Source: Hesseltinella vesiculosa
Taxonomy: Eukaryota > Mucoromycota > Mucoromycetes > Mucorales > Cunninghamellaceae
Direction: 5' to 3'
Assembly (NCBI GenBank): GCA_002104935.1
Contig: MCGT01000024.1
Coordinates: forward strand, 310,001-374,000
Length of the DNA stretch: 64,000 bases
The notes under the pieces are model-generated. The model did not search any database and had not been told where the DNA came from. It saw only the letters and a list, made by a program, of their open reading frames with translations. The position numbers were made by a program, and so were the translations under genes. Of the stretch, positions 44,581-56,032 are shown one piece after another; position 1 is the first letter of the stretch, and each line of letters begins with the position of its first letter.

Positions 44581-46415
44581 TCTTCAGTTCACACTTTCAC
44601 AGCAGTAAAAATAAAAAAAAAGCTTCATTCCAATCAATGAAACATTCCACTATGGCAAAAAAATAAAACGCCGTTACCAATCAGAACTTATGTAAGTATT
44701 GGCTAAAAGCACCATTTACCGGATAAAAGCATTAAACACGTTCTTGCCAGGGTTGCTTTGGGTAGTAAAAAAAAAAAAAAATAAAAGCTTAGTGGTGGGA
44801 GTTGGGGGGCGTCGGCATGGGCAAAAGGCCAAGGGGCGTTGCTTGTGTTGGAAAAAGTGTTGACCAATGGAGACCATGTTGCAGGTGCCATGACATCCCG
44901 GTCGAAGATGGCTGCACAAGAAGGGCACCGCAGAAGTCCATAAATCTTGCTGCTATTGATGACCGGATTTTTCGTTGGGCCATGGCAAACAGAGCAGAGC
45001 TGCATGAAGAAAAAAGAAGTGAGTCACCTCGTTGCTGTTGACCTGCTTTTTTTTTTTTTTACTCACCTTGCGGAAAAGGATGTTCTTGTTGCAGGCGCTA
45101 GTCGACTCTATGTTGCGCTTCAAAGCGAGCTTGAACGGCTGCTGGACGGCATCTTCAAAGCTTTTTTTTTAAGGTGTAGCGCTCACCACCTGGCATCCTT
45201 TCGTTGATATAATGCTTCTTGTTCAGGCAAGGAAAGGGCAGAGACGGCTAGCTGACGAACAGTGTCCCATTTGGCCGCATGTGGCACACGGTCCCACAGC
45301 ATCAGGGTTTCGCTCATCTTCTTGGCGCTGCCGTCTCCCCTCGGCGCGATCGTTTTGTTCCTGGGCACGTCGTTGTGGAGTGGGCCAAGTTTCCCGTCCT
45401 ACGAAAATGGATAAAGAAAAAGACATGATGGAAGTGATGGATCACTTACGTTGACGAGAGAGTTTTGCTTGTGACCAAACAGTATGGGTCTGTTCGGTGG
45501 TCATCCAAGTTTGATCCAACAGATCAGGCAATGCGATGGCATCAGGGAAAGATAGGAAATGTGCAAAAGAAAAAGATAGAAAAAAAAGAATCGCGTGTTG
45601 CGGAGATCAAACCATTGGCAATGCCGGTGAGAATGACCGCCAATCACACCCTTGACCCTTTTTTACTATTCCTTTCTATTTATAAAAATGAATCAACATA
45701 CCATCAAAGATAAAGGTAGCACCTTTTGTATCTCTACTGTACATTATACTCTCTTTCTTAGATAAAAGGAAGCCTGACATGCCCAGCAAAAAGAGGCAAG
45801 CACGGCCAAGTAAGCCACGGGAAGTCAACACCAATCACGGCAAAAAAATTGGTTACTTCAGTGTCTTCACCATCTACCGTCCAAATCAAAGCGCTTGATT
45901 GTCCAATCCCTTCGCAAGCAAGAGCCAAACGACCCCGCCATGATTAAGCTTTCCCACGATGCTGAACTAATGGATGGAAAACGCCTCGCTGTCACCAATC
46001 GTAAGGCCCTCTGTCATTTTAATCTTCGTCATCCTCAGGAAAAAAAAATGCTCCAGGGCGAAAAAAAAAATTGCGTCTATCCATATCATTATTCCAATGG
46101 CATGCGCATGCCTCTCCCTATGCCTTGCCATGTTTATACCGTATATAAATCCGAGGTGGTATGGTAAGCTTCCGTTGTAGAAAGAAGCGACGAATTCTAT
46201 TCTGAAAACGGATCATATTAGTGCGCTTAGAAGCGTAAATACAGTTGGCTTTTTGGTTGGTTGCGCTGTTTTCTTCTTTTCGATTTTGCCATGGTGTTCA
46301 TGCAAGCGGAGATTTTTTTTCCATTGGCCTGCCTTTTTTTTTTTTCCACCCGCCCTCCTTTTTTCCCTTGTTGTTGTTGAATTCATCTTTTACTATAGCA
46401 TGAGCAGTATTCACC
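44581..46415. other. intergenic region with a transposon relic
   Basis: This 1.8-kb region between RAT1 and the adenylyl cyclase holds a minus-strand zinc-finger relic (about 44745-45545). Short plus-strand open stretches near 45770-46170 carry no recognised motif. The cyclase promoter must lie in the last few hundred bases. Confidence 0.5.
44745..45545 (-). pseudogene. zinc-knuckle plus TnpB/Fanzor-like zinc-ribbon relic
   Basis: Read on the minus strand, exon-like blocks with good splice signals encode protein pieces. From about 45545, DAIALPDLLDQTWMTTEQ leads through a GTAAGT/TAG intron (45402-45450) to a charged linker and a zinc knuckle, CATCGQMGHCSSASRLCPF, followed by a stop. From about 45163, FEDAVQQPFKLALKRNIEST joins across a GTGAGT/CAG intron (45003-45067) to CSVCHGPTKNPV ... 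LLRCPSCAAIFDRDVMA. The CxxC...CxxC zinc ribbon followed by DRD-x-x-A is the C-terminal layout of TnpB/Fanzor nucleases (RuvC-III). The stop after the knuckle, the lack of the NI/NM following DRDVMA, and the missing RuvC-I and II parts point to a decayed element. Family assignment is tentative. Confidence 0.4.
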
Positions 46416-49400
46416 ATGTTTAACATTGCTCCGTTCATTACAAAGGTAATAAACAAACAACGATGAAAACGAATCCATAATTCATCCCGGGATTCATAGT
46501 ATGTCCGATCACTCCATGCAAAAGACGATCGGATCAGTATACCCTATAGCAAAACACAGTTTGGCGTGGTGTTGATGGCCGATGTTGTTGGTAGGTTAAA
46601 ATAATGGCATATTCAAGAGTTGGTCAAAAAAAAAGAAAAGACAATGTGCGAATTGCAATGAACTAACGTTTCTTTTTTGGGGGCTGGTTGAAAGGTTTCA
46701 GCAAAGTACAGAACCACCACAATACAGTGTAACGACAGAACCGGCATTTACTTTTTTTTCTTTTGACTGGACATAGTTGACGACATTCGCAAATGAACGT
46801 GGCGATTCTTCTCCCGAGGCTATTGCTTCAGAAATTGGTGATTATATGGGTGAAGTAAGCACCTCTGGGAAGAAAAAAAACGAATGCAGCTCATGCCCAT
46901 GCTGTTTTCATAGTGCATCAAAATCATTGAATTTTATGGTGGAGATGTTGTCAAGGTAGATAAGCTTTGACTGCTCTCTGACTCATAACTTGGCCTCACC
47001 TTTTATTCCATAGTTCCTTGGTGATGCTGTGCTGGTGTGTTTTCAAGATATGCCGGATGGAAATCGACGCAGCTCTGCGGACACCGCTATCTCAGATGAC
47101 GACCGAGTCGAAATGTCTGATCGTCGCAAACATGTGCTCTTGCGGCAAGCCATGGAATGTGGCCTCCAATTACTAGCGCGCCAGTCTCACTTTAGAGTAT
47201 ACCTCACAGCCGAAGAAATTGCTCGTCACCGTGCTCCCGACGGCAGTATCGAACGCCGACATGACCCCAGTAACAAGAAAGACTCCGCCACTTCTGTCTT
47301 AGCCAGTAGTCTGTACGATGAACATGGTGATGACAATCACCCGCGTGAAATGATGCAACCCGCCCCTCCACCTGTTCCATTGTCCTCCGTCAGCTCGCCT
47401 TCCAATGCCAAACGTACCATCCCACCTCCTGCAAACATCCTACCCATCACTCTCGATAAGACCGATGAGAAGCAACCAGCCTTGCCCTCCTCCCCTCTCT
47501 CCCTCCGGCACCCGTCTCTTCAACCCGTTATTATTGCACCAGATGACAGCGCAGACTTGCCTCCAGAGTCACGGAAGTCCTCCATGGGCCAGAATTTTTT
47601 GGATACCCTGAACCCATTCAAGCGCCGTCCGTCATCTGAATCACTGTGGAACAAGTTCGCTGTCACTGACAAGCGCCGCGGAAGCAGCATCTCGTCGTCT
47701 GGCCGCACAGACGACAGCTTTGTCGCAACCAAAAATATCACTTCCATCGACCTGGAGTTGCACATCGCGCTCTCCTGCGGTAATGTGACAAATATCATCA
47801 TCGGCGATATGGATCCTTCTGAAGAACTGGCCAACATCCCTCTCATTTACCCTCAATCCACCACCGCCGACACCAGTCCCACCAACCCTACCCCTCATCC
47901 CGAAACTCCCGGAAATACCAACGCCAACAACGTGGACGAAAACTACTTTCTGCGCTACCACGGCCGATTAGAATATGCTATTGGTGGCGAAGCGGTGGAC
48001 TCGCTCGCAGCTGCACTCAACTCATCCCGCGCGGGAGAAATCTGTCTGACACCGGCTGCCTTTGAATGCATCCATCAACAGCAACAAACGGCCAACATCC
48101 CCTACGACATCCGTGACGGCAACTATGTCATCAAAGGCTTTGATTGGATGGAGAAAAAGAACGGCAAGTCCAAGAAATCGACGCCTCTTGCTCATTCCCA
48201 AGATGCCTATTTGATGGAACGTCCGCTTCTCCTGAATCAGGCTTCCCAGCTCAAGATCGAACCCTTGATTCCCAGGATCCGTGACACCTCGCAGCTTACC
48301 TTGAATGACGAAACCAGCCTCCAATACTTCAAGTACCTGAATCGAAGCTCGCTCTATCGTTTACAGCAGGGCAAGGGCACTTTCCCTGCACAAGTTCGGG
48401 ACGTCACTATCATGTTTGTCAGCCTAGGCAAGATCGACGTGCAGACTCCAGATGGCCTTCAACTCGCACAAAATGCCCTTGCGGACGTTATTGATGTCAG
48501 TGTCATCAACGAAGGCATCCTGCAACAATTCGCCATTGACGACAAGGGTAAGAAGAAGGGGGGAAAAAAATGGACATGGATGGCTTGCATAGATCTCATT
48601 TGTTTTTAATTCCAGGTGCCACTGTCCTGTGCGTGTATGGATTACCGCCCATGTCACACGAAAATGAACCTGTGTTTGCTGCAAAAGCTGCAGTGCAACT
48701 ACGTGACTCCTATCGGCAAAAATTCCCTGACATGAACTTCTCCATCTCACTGTCGTCTGGCAGCATTTTCAACGCTGTGATGCCCCAAGATAGCCCTTAC
48801 CGACGAGATGCTGCCATTTCTGGAGATGCCATCGTGGTTGCTGTGCGTATGCTCAAGTTCCCCTTTGCAAACCACAATATTGTCTGTGACCTCAACACGA
48901 AAAAACAGATCGGCTGGCGCTGTGAATTCCAAGGCTTTGGCAATCACTCTGTCAAAGGGAAGAAGGCACCTATGCCCATCTATGGCCTGAAAAACTTCGG
49001 CACTTCCAAGGCTAAACAGATCTCGCTCACAGGATCAACCACCAGCCAAGAATTCTTTGGCTACAAGGTTGAAATGGACGACGCTCTGCAGTTTGTCCGG
49101 GATTGGGATCGCCAGCCGAATAGCCACTTGATCGTCGTCATGGGCTCTAGTGGGTCTGGAAAGAGTCTTTTTTGCCACACACTGCAATCCAGATGCCCCT
49201 CCCCAGCCCGAAACAAAGTTTGGTACGGACAGTAGCCACTCCCTGAATCACACATTGACTAATTTTTTTTTCCTGGTTTGCTTAGTTGGACTGTCTCCAC
49301 AGAAGGTATCCTGACCCCCAAAAAAAAAAAAAATCGCCTCATCTTACTTTTAATTTTATTAGTGGAAAAGAGCACCAAATACTATATGACCAAAAACCTT

Positions 49401-52400
49401 GTGCTAACTTTGTTGGAAATCATGGACTCTGATCTCATCCCGCCCATCAACCCATTATCGGAAGCTGAGACTAGCACAGATGACGTGTCTGACCAATCAT
49501 TTGCCGCAACCATGCTTGCCAGTCATCAACGCCTCTCAACCTTGCTCATGAGTCAAGACTTGGAAAGGGATAACAAACTCGAATTGCCGATGGATCGGGC
49601 TGCTGATCGTCCACCCACACCGCCCATGGATGACTGTCCGTCCCACCCCAGTCAAGAATCGCACGAGTCTTTGCAAGAAAAAGGACCAGCGTCAATACAC
49701 CACTCAGTCTCTTCAACGCCATCCAATACTCCCCTCTTTCATTCAAAGGACGTCAACCTCAAGCTGCTACAGCAGGTACGTCGGTGCCTGGTCAAATTCA
49801 ACGAAAGGGAAGCCCTGCTACCGCTCTTTCGTGATCTGAACATTGGCCTCAACGACCTTGAAGAAAACAAGTACACTCGGAACCTCGACAGCCGCGGCCG
49901 AGATATTTTGCTCAACGGTTTGATCTTGCGCATGGTGGACCATGTTTCCCATTATGTCAACCTCATCTTTGTTTGTGATGATATGCAATGTAAGTAGACT
50001 CAAATAATGGAATCTATACACAATGAGCTCATTTCTAATTGACTGATCCGTAGGGGCTGACCAAGCATCGATTCGCTTACTTTTTTTGGTTCACGAGGAG
50101 TGCCCACGCGTGCTGATGGTGTTTGCCTCACGACTTCCTGCCGACTATGATTTGTCATTCATCGATGATTTTTACCGTGTCGGCTCACACGCAGAGATTG
50201 CTCTCAACGGCCTAGATTCTCTGGATATTGCTGATATCATCATCCGATCATTTGGACCCGGCGTGACGCATGTCGACCCATCCATCATCAAGGTTGTCCA
50301 GGTAAAGATGACACCGATCCCTTGAAAGTGGCCAAGACTTATTCCCCTTTCCCTCTTTCCTCCTCCTCCAAACTTGACCCTCTTAGGAACGGACCAAAGG
50401 CAACCCACTCTATGTCACGTAAGCCGCTCACCTAATATCATTGTCAAGTGCTCACTTTTTTTTTCTCTCTCTTATTGATTTAGGAATTTGGCGGTAGTGA
50501 TGAAGGATTTTCAACAGGTCACGGTTGAAGATGGCGAACTGAGACCAACTGGCAACCAACTAGAACTTGAAAACTTTTTGGGCGAGGTGGATTATCGCCG
50601 TATTGTCATGATGCAATATGATCGACTCAACGCCAACTACCAGGAATTCCTGACAGTAATTTCCTAAAAGACACGAATGACATTCGCAACAAAAAAATAA
50701 TTGACCTTTTTTTTTTTTCTTTTTTAGGTGGCCAGCTGCTTGGACCAGTACTTTACCATTTACGAAGTCGGCGCAGCCATTCAACCATCCAACTCGATTT
50801 TCCAACACTCTGACCTTCAGCTTGTTCAAAAGCTGATCCGACGCTACGACGTGTATAAATTTTTGCAATATTCGGTCGACGGGAGCGGCACTGCCACGCC
50901 ATCCAATGAGCAAGAGCAATCGCATGGCCTGACTGTCATCATCCCCTCCAGTCTCAGCAGTCTCAGCAACCTCCACAATCTGAACGATACCTCACCAACC
51001 TCCAGCGATGACGCTGCTGAGTACTCGTTTTTGCATGACACTATCCCCAAAGCGATCTACGAGACGGTCTCGTTTGAGCGACGCATCAACCTACACCGCC
51101 AACTGGCCAATTACTATGAACGGAACCTCACATCAGACAATCAAGCCCAGATCCTCGGTAAAGTCACCCGCCATTATCTACAAACCGACAATCGTTGCAA
51201 GCAGGTGTACTATCTTGAGGAACTAGCCAATCTCAACATGCGATCATACCTACTGTTGGAAGCCACCGAGCAACTAAAAAAAATATTGACGATCCTTGAC
51301 GAAAATGATGACCTGGCCAGCGGATTCAGCAGACTCCACTACAGTGATATCTATTATCGACTGGGCGTTTGCTACACAATGCGTACCGACCCAGAGCAAG
51401 GCGAAAAATACCTTACCATTGCCCTTGATTATCTCGACCAAGATATCCCCAGAGGCAGCGACTCCCTCGTCACTGCTCGGATCTGGGTCAACACGTTCAA
51501 ACAATACAAGCACCGGTTTTGGCCCAAGTTACTCTCACACCTAACAGAGAGAAAATACAAGCCCGAGATCTGCACCCGAATTATCGACATCATGCGTCAA
51601 CTTTCCAACATCTATATGTACACTGGCAACATGACTCTTTTCACCTACACTTCCCTCGTTGGCGTTAACACCTGTGAATCTCTTGGCAACATTGGACCAA
51701 CCTACACACTCTTTCTAGCGCGCTATGCTCTTGTCTGCTGGCTCCATGAAAAAAGAAAACACAGTATCTATTACCTGTCGCGTGCCTTGACCTGCATTTC
51801 CAATAACTACGACGCTGACACTCTGACCGTCTGCGCCTTGCTCTGCTTTGCTGCCGGAAAATTCAAGGATACTCGGGTTGTCACCTACCAAGCCATCAAG
51901 GGCGCCACCACGTTTGGTGTTGTCACAGACTTCCAGGCGTTTTATCGAGCCGTTGGCATCCTCATCACCACATGGATCTTTGAAGGTACTTTGGACAGCC
52001 AGGCCCAAGACCGCCAGCTCCTCAAAACAATGTACCGCGCTGCCCGATCAAATAAGGACGACGACGCCATTGCCTGGGTGCGCGTCTACCATGTCAGCAA
52101 TGCCCTTATCACCAATCGCCTAGATATGTGCACCGACATTGTCAAGCACTTCCAGTCCGACCTCCAAGATAACTTCAATTACAAGGTCGTTGCCATTTCA
52201 GGATTACTCTTTTGCTATTACACTCGTCTTCGCCGGTATGACCAGGCACGAACATATTTCGACATCTTTTTATCCTCCCTCGGCACTATCTCTCTCTCTG
52301 GTATGCCCACGAAAAAAAAAAAAAAAAAAAAAAAGATCCAGGTCTCTCACCCAATTTTTTTTTCTCCCTATAGCCAGTATCTACCCAACATATGGACTCA

Positions 52401-52925
52401 TCTTTGCAACCATGGCGCTGTATGAACTTTTGGAAGACAAGGACAACACCATCGTCAGCATCAATGGTCGAGGCACTTCTGACCAATTCACCAGCGACAT
52501 GGCCAAGCTCAACAACGTATTCCAACGTGTCAAAATTTGGGAATTCACCGAACCAAGTCTCTATCTTGCACGAGCATTCCCATACATTGCCACCGGGCGC
52601 ATTGTCGAAGGATACATGGTAAGAGAAAAAAAAAAAAAGTCAAACACGTTAAGCTGTTTTTTTTTAGGTGCTTCGCCACGGAACAATTGAAATGAAATTT
52701 ATCCACGAAATTCGTTTCTTGAAAGCCTACTATTGCTCTATCCTAGGTAAATATGCCTTTTCACCAAAGGATCGAATTGAATGGACCGAGATTGCGAAGA
52801 CTGAATTTGAGAGAATCAACATCGCTTCTGCCGTTTACTGTAACCCCGACCCACAAAACTTGTACAACCTATGCACACCTGCTGACTGCATAAATGTCAG
52901 CACAAGAAGCGATGACACAGTGTAG
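46416..52925 (+). CDS. soluble adenylyl cyclase (ADCY10-like): two cyclase domains, P-loop ATPase, TPR-like region
   Basis: ADCY10-type enzymes make cAMP in cytosol and organelles and are activated by bicarbonate and calcium in animals. Exon 1 (46416-46445) encodes MFNIAPFITK. A 31-nt exon (46560-46590) and an 11-nt microexon (46695-46705) then build VVLMADVVGFSKL. Later exons give GGDVVKFLGDAVL; the two metal-binding Asp positions of C1 are present. C1 continues with LELHIALSCGNV and LEYAIGGEAVDS after a Ser/Pro-rich insert. The degenerate C2 has RDVTIMFVSLGKI, DDKGATVLCVYGLPP and SGDAIVVAVRML. A P loop (VVMGSSGSGKSLF) starts the ATPase region at about 49.14 kb, followed by a long helical region with AQILGKVTRHYL and YRLGVCYTMRTDPEQGEKYL. 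Ras-type fungal adenylyl cyclase features (LRR) are absent. The stop is at 52923-52925. Confidence 0.87.
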
Positions 52926-53275
52926 CTTTGTTTTTTTTTTATTTGTATTTCATTGTATCATAACATGCAACCAACTAAATCAATCATAATCATTTTAGCA
53001 CTCCAGCAAGTGCTCTGGAACTCGGGGCGTGTAAAGCCAACAACGGGCGATGTAAGAAATTAACGAGGAGCTCCAAGTGATCTTACCCGAATTGATTACC
53101 AGGGAACATGCGCTTTGTATGTTATTTTGTGAAGAATACAACGAGACCAACAGCGCAAGGTTCGTGAATAGGATCGACGACATGCAAGATATTGATATTT
53201 GTAATGAACAAGATCCACTTAATCCAAGACCAGACCTTTGATTTAGTTATTTTTTTATCTTGGGTTAGTTGTTGG
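52926..53275. other. intergenic region
   Basis: These 350 bp lie between convergent genes. The minus strand has an open stretch (HVVDPIHEPCAVGLVVFFTK, near 53122-53200) that could be a further exon of the small gene at 53276-53773. No donor keeps the frame, so it is not called. Confidence 0.3.
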
Positions 53276-53773
53276 TCAACCATTAAAAACTTCCAATATC
53301 CCCCGGTTTTGCAAAACTTCTTCTCGCCCAAACTTTTTGACGTTGTCGTCAAAAGGAAGTGAATCCACAACCACTACCTTGATGCTCGGATGGGATCTAT
53401 TCAACCAAAAAGATAGAGATAAGCTCCTCTTTTTTTTTTTTTTTTGAGATAGGGAGAGCTTACTTGACAAACTTGAAAACATCAAGAGAATCGGTTGACA
53501 AGCCATGGAAGTCAAGAACGACAAGACCGTTTGTTTCAGATCCTTCCAGGTAGGCAATCAGATCTAAATGGCATCACAATTAATTGACTATCTACAGCAT
53601 AAAAGTTACTAAACTTTGTGTTGTGCCGTTTACATTTTCCAGGCTGGTGATCTTTTGGCATCCAATGTCTCTTGTCTCAACTAAACGGTCAGCAATTTAA
53701 AAGCCAGCCCCGCATTTTTTTTTTCGCTTCTTCATTTCTCACACTGGTCTCCAAGGAAGACACAGTTATGCAT
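53276..53773 (-). CDS. small unknown protein, 105 aa, four exons
   Basis: I do not recognise a family. Four exons (53773-53743, 53680-53615, 53563-53464, 53396-53276) join in frame to 105 aa: MHNCVFLGDQFETRDIGC, then KITSLENVNGTTQN, LIAYLEGSETNGLVVLDFHG, LSTDSLDVFKFVK, SHPSIKVVVVDSLPFDD and a short tail ending EVFNG. Two hydrophobic strands (GLVVLDF and IKVVVVDSL) around a helix suggest an alpha/beta fold. Donors are GTGAGA, GTTTAG and GTAAGC; the GTTTAG donor is the weakest point. Acceptors are all TAG. It is convergent with the cyclase gene. A real, fast-evolving small gene is likely but not certain. Confidence 0.5.
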
Positions 53774-54117
53774 AAAATTGACACCAGCCTTCAGCCAAGG
53801 TTGGGCTGCATCTTTGCGTTTGGCGCTGGTGTCGTTTCAGGTTAGTGAAAGTAATGAGATATGACTCGGGAGTGAGGCTGTTTATGTACCTTTTCACAGA
53901 TCGTTAAAAGTGGTTGGTGGTTGGATGGCAAAGACAAAAAGCAGTAGATTAGGTGCTCATTGGAGACACAAGACGCAGAAGAAAATAAAAAAAAGCAGCT
54001 ACGCGGAGATTGAATTGTGGCGATTCTCTTCCTTCCGGGGGAAAAAAAAAAAAAGCAAACACTGCGCAGCCCTTTTGGGTGATCAGATCGGTGTAAAATT
54101 GTGCAAAAGTACACAAA

Positions 54118-54467
54118 TCAATGAATGATGATGATCCTGAAAAATTCACGTCGATTGACGAAGATCGCTCAGCCAATTCTTGATCACTTTCATTTTGACA
54201 TCTCCGACCCACCAGCTAAAAAAATGAAAAAATCGGCCATTTTCGTCAGGGAACCCCCAGGCCATCTGATCAAAAATCACAGTGCAAAATTGCTGTAAAT
54301 AAATTCATCCCAAATATTCCATGCTAATACAAAATGGTGAGTACTTTGCTAAAATTGTAACTCTCTAAGGCAGCACAGGGAAGAACGACCAGGCCGGCAA
54401 ACATGCACTTAAAATGATATCGCACATAGCTTGATTTTGCTTGCTCGCGTTGTCCGATTGGATCACC
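54118..54467 (+). repeat. dispersed repeat family, copy C (most complete)
   Basis: About 350 bp align with the minus strand of 3402-3778 from ATGAATGATGATGAT to CCGATTGGATCACC. Its first half also aligns with 26774-26973. In one frame the centre reads FDISDPPAKKMKKS and REPPGHLIKNHSAKL. Copy A preserves REPPGPLIKNHSAKL, so the segment may derive from a coding element. Upstream stops interrupt the frame. Confidence 0.7.
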
Positions 54468-55033
54468 AGTCGAAAATATTTTTTTCACATCTTATAAAAA
54501 TACCTGATAGCCACCAAATGACGACAGCAGAAAAGGAAGGCCCTCCCCTCATCTATTTTGCATACAGGCTTGGGTGACGCTAGATAAGAGCTACAAAAAC
54601 ATAAAATGCATTTTATTGGGCGATTTCAAGCCCTGTCCCCGGTGCAATGTTCATAGCGCGACTGAAAAAAAAACCTAGTTTTTACTGTAATTCTGAAAAT
54701 CAGATCAGGAGAAAGAGAGAGGTTGTGATGAATGAGTGATACTTTTTTTTTTTTGGTATCCTACCTGACTGGCAGTAGAACTTGCTCGCGTCATCAAGAA
54801 GGCCAGTGATTTTTACCAGGACTACTTACCATTAATTGTAGTCTGTGTGCCGAATTTGAGGCGAATCGGTGGATGCCAGATTTTTCAAGGGGGTCGTCCC
54901 CCTTTTCAATTACCAAAAAAAGAAGGCGCTCTAGTTTATTTTCGTGTTATTGGATCATAATGAGATTTTGTAAGTGAGTAGGGACTTACGAAAACCACGG
55001 ATTCTGAAATAATCAAACCAATTAGAGGTGATT

Positions 55034-55090
55034 GCTTAGCCAACTTTGTGAAGACCACGTTTTGACACCCCCAATACTCCGGGTAAAAAA
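55034..55090 (+). repeat. dispersed repeat family, fragment E
   Basis: GCTTAGCCAACTTTGTGAAG and CGTTTTGACACCCCCAATAC followed by TCCGGGTAAAAAAGG match the core of copies A and C (CAGCCAACTTTTGGGTAG, CGTTTTGACACCTCCGATTC). Only this short core is recognisable. Confidence 0.55.
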
Positions 55091-55419
55091 GGTAAAAAAA
55101 AAAAAAAAAATAGCTGTCAGTGTTTCAATTTCCGACACGGCCGATTTTTTTGGGGGCTCCGAGAGCGTAATCCGCTTTTTTGAAGGCTACGCTATTTTGT
55201 ATTACCGTAAGCTTTGCCTCACAACATACCGGTACATACAAAAAAATAAATAAACAAAAAAAAGTTGCTAGTGATTTAATATATCAATGCACACCCACCT
55301 CGTTCAGAGAGCAAAAACAACCAACCTAGAACGAACGACGTTGCTCAAGCATTTGGCGGCCCAATAAGAAAGCAAAAAAAAAAAAAAAAACGCTCCGAAA
55401 AAAATAAAGCAAAAAGAAA

Positions 55420-55444
55420 TGCTTCGAATGGGGCTTGAACCCAT

Positions 55445-55476
<32 letters not shown>

Positions 55477-55492
55477 GCTGAGCTACCAAAGC
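55420..55492 (-). tRNA. tRNA-Phe (anticodon GAA)
   Basis: The minus strand folds as a 73-nt cloverleaf. The acceptor arm GCTTTGG pairs with TTCGAAGC before discriminator A. The D arm is AGCTCAGCTGGGAGAGC and the anticodon loop ACTGAAGAT has GAA. The T arm holds GGTTCAAGCC. There is no intron. A-box and B-box sequences are intact. Confidence 0.95.
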
Positions 55493-55708
55493 TTGTTGAA
55501 GTCTAAATCAACGCGATAATGTCGGTTTGGCCTGGAAATTTTTTTGCTTTTTTTCCTGTTCTGAGACGGTTACATTACCGTCAAATGCACACTGCATATC
55601 AACCATACAATATCTCTGCCGGAGACCTTTGCAGCTCTTGTGTTTTTGCTAAAATCTTTGAGCGATTTCCTTTTTTGGGATTGAAACAGCGACGGCAAGG
55701 TTGTCATC

Positions 55709-55739
55709 TTTTACCGTCTGGTAAACATCGACGGTAAAA
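55709..55739. repeat. inverted repeat, 10-bp arms
   Basis: TTTTACCGTC (55709-55718) and GACGGTAAAA (55730-55739) are perfect inverses with an 11-nt loop. A related GACGGT...ACCGTC pair lies at 55565-55582. They could form hairpins or mark ends of a small inverted-repeat element. Confidence 0.7.
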
Positions 55740-55811
55740 AAATCACCCTTAGCCAAAAAACTAGAAGAGATGTATCTCAATCAAATTCATTCTCTGACGC
55801 TCGACCACAAC

Positions 55812-55864
55812 TTTAGGTTTAGGGTATAGGGTATAGGGTAAAGGGTTTAAGGTATAGGGTTTAG
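55812..55864 (+). repeat. degenerate telomere-like repeat array
   Basis: TTTAGG, TTTAGGG, TATAGGG, TATAGGG, TAAAGGG, TTTAAGG, TATAGGG and TTTAG follow one another in 53 bp. All are 6-7 bp variants of a TTWRGGG pattern, close to the fungal telomere unit TTAGGG. Flanking DNA is ordinary single-copy sequence, so this is interstitial. Confidence 0.75.
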
Positions 55865-56032
55865 CATAAAAATCAATCCGTCATCCTTGGTCACAATTCG
55901 CTTGGCGGTTCCAACGATTCCAAAAGGTTAGGGGAACACAACCGTCACATGTGACAAGCGCACGCGGCGTTTCGGCGGCCGTTTTACCGGTGGAAAATTC
56001 CTGGATGACAGGGTGATTTCATCAATCATCCA

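Larger units (their letters stand above)
53774..55419. other. intergenic region with two repeat copies
   Basis: This 1.6-kb spacer has no supported gene. It contains dispersed repeat copies C (54118-54467) and E (about 55034-55090). A potential hairpin built on AAGGGGG/CCCCCTT lies near 54887-54904. Several A and T runs are present. Confidence 0.5.
55493..56032. other. intergenic region between two tRNA genes
   Basis: It holds inverted repeats at 55565-55582 and 55709-55739 and a telomere-like degenerate array at 55812-55864. No protein gene was recognised. Confidence 0.5.

Noticed and set aside
45242..45368. Alternative minus-strand frame starting MPRNKTIAPRGDG at 45368
   Set aside because: The overlapping frame carries the zinc-knuckle cysteines and histidine and joins in phase with the upstream exon, so it is the better choice.
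45895..46167. Plus-strand open frame of 90 codons before the adenylyl cyclase
   Set aside because: Composition is biased by A runs, no motif was recognised, and it does not join to the cyclase exons.
54887..54904. AAGGGGG/CCCCCTT hairpin considered as a terminator
   Set aside because: Not adjacent to any gene end, and intrinsic terminators are not used by RNA polymerase II genes.
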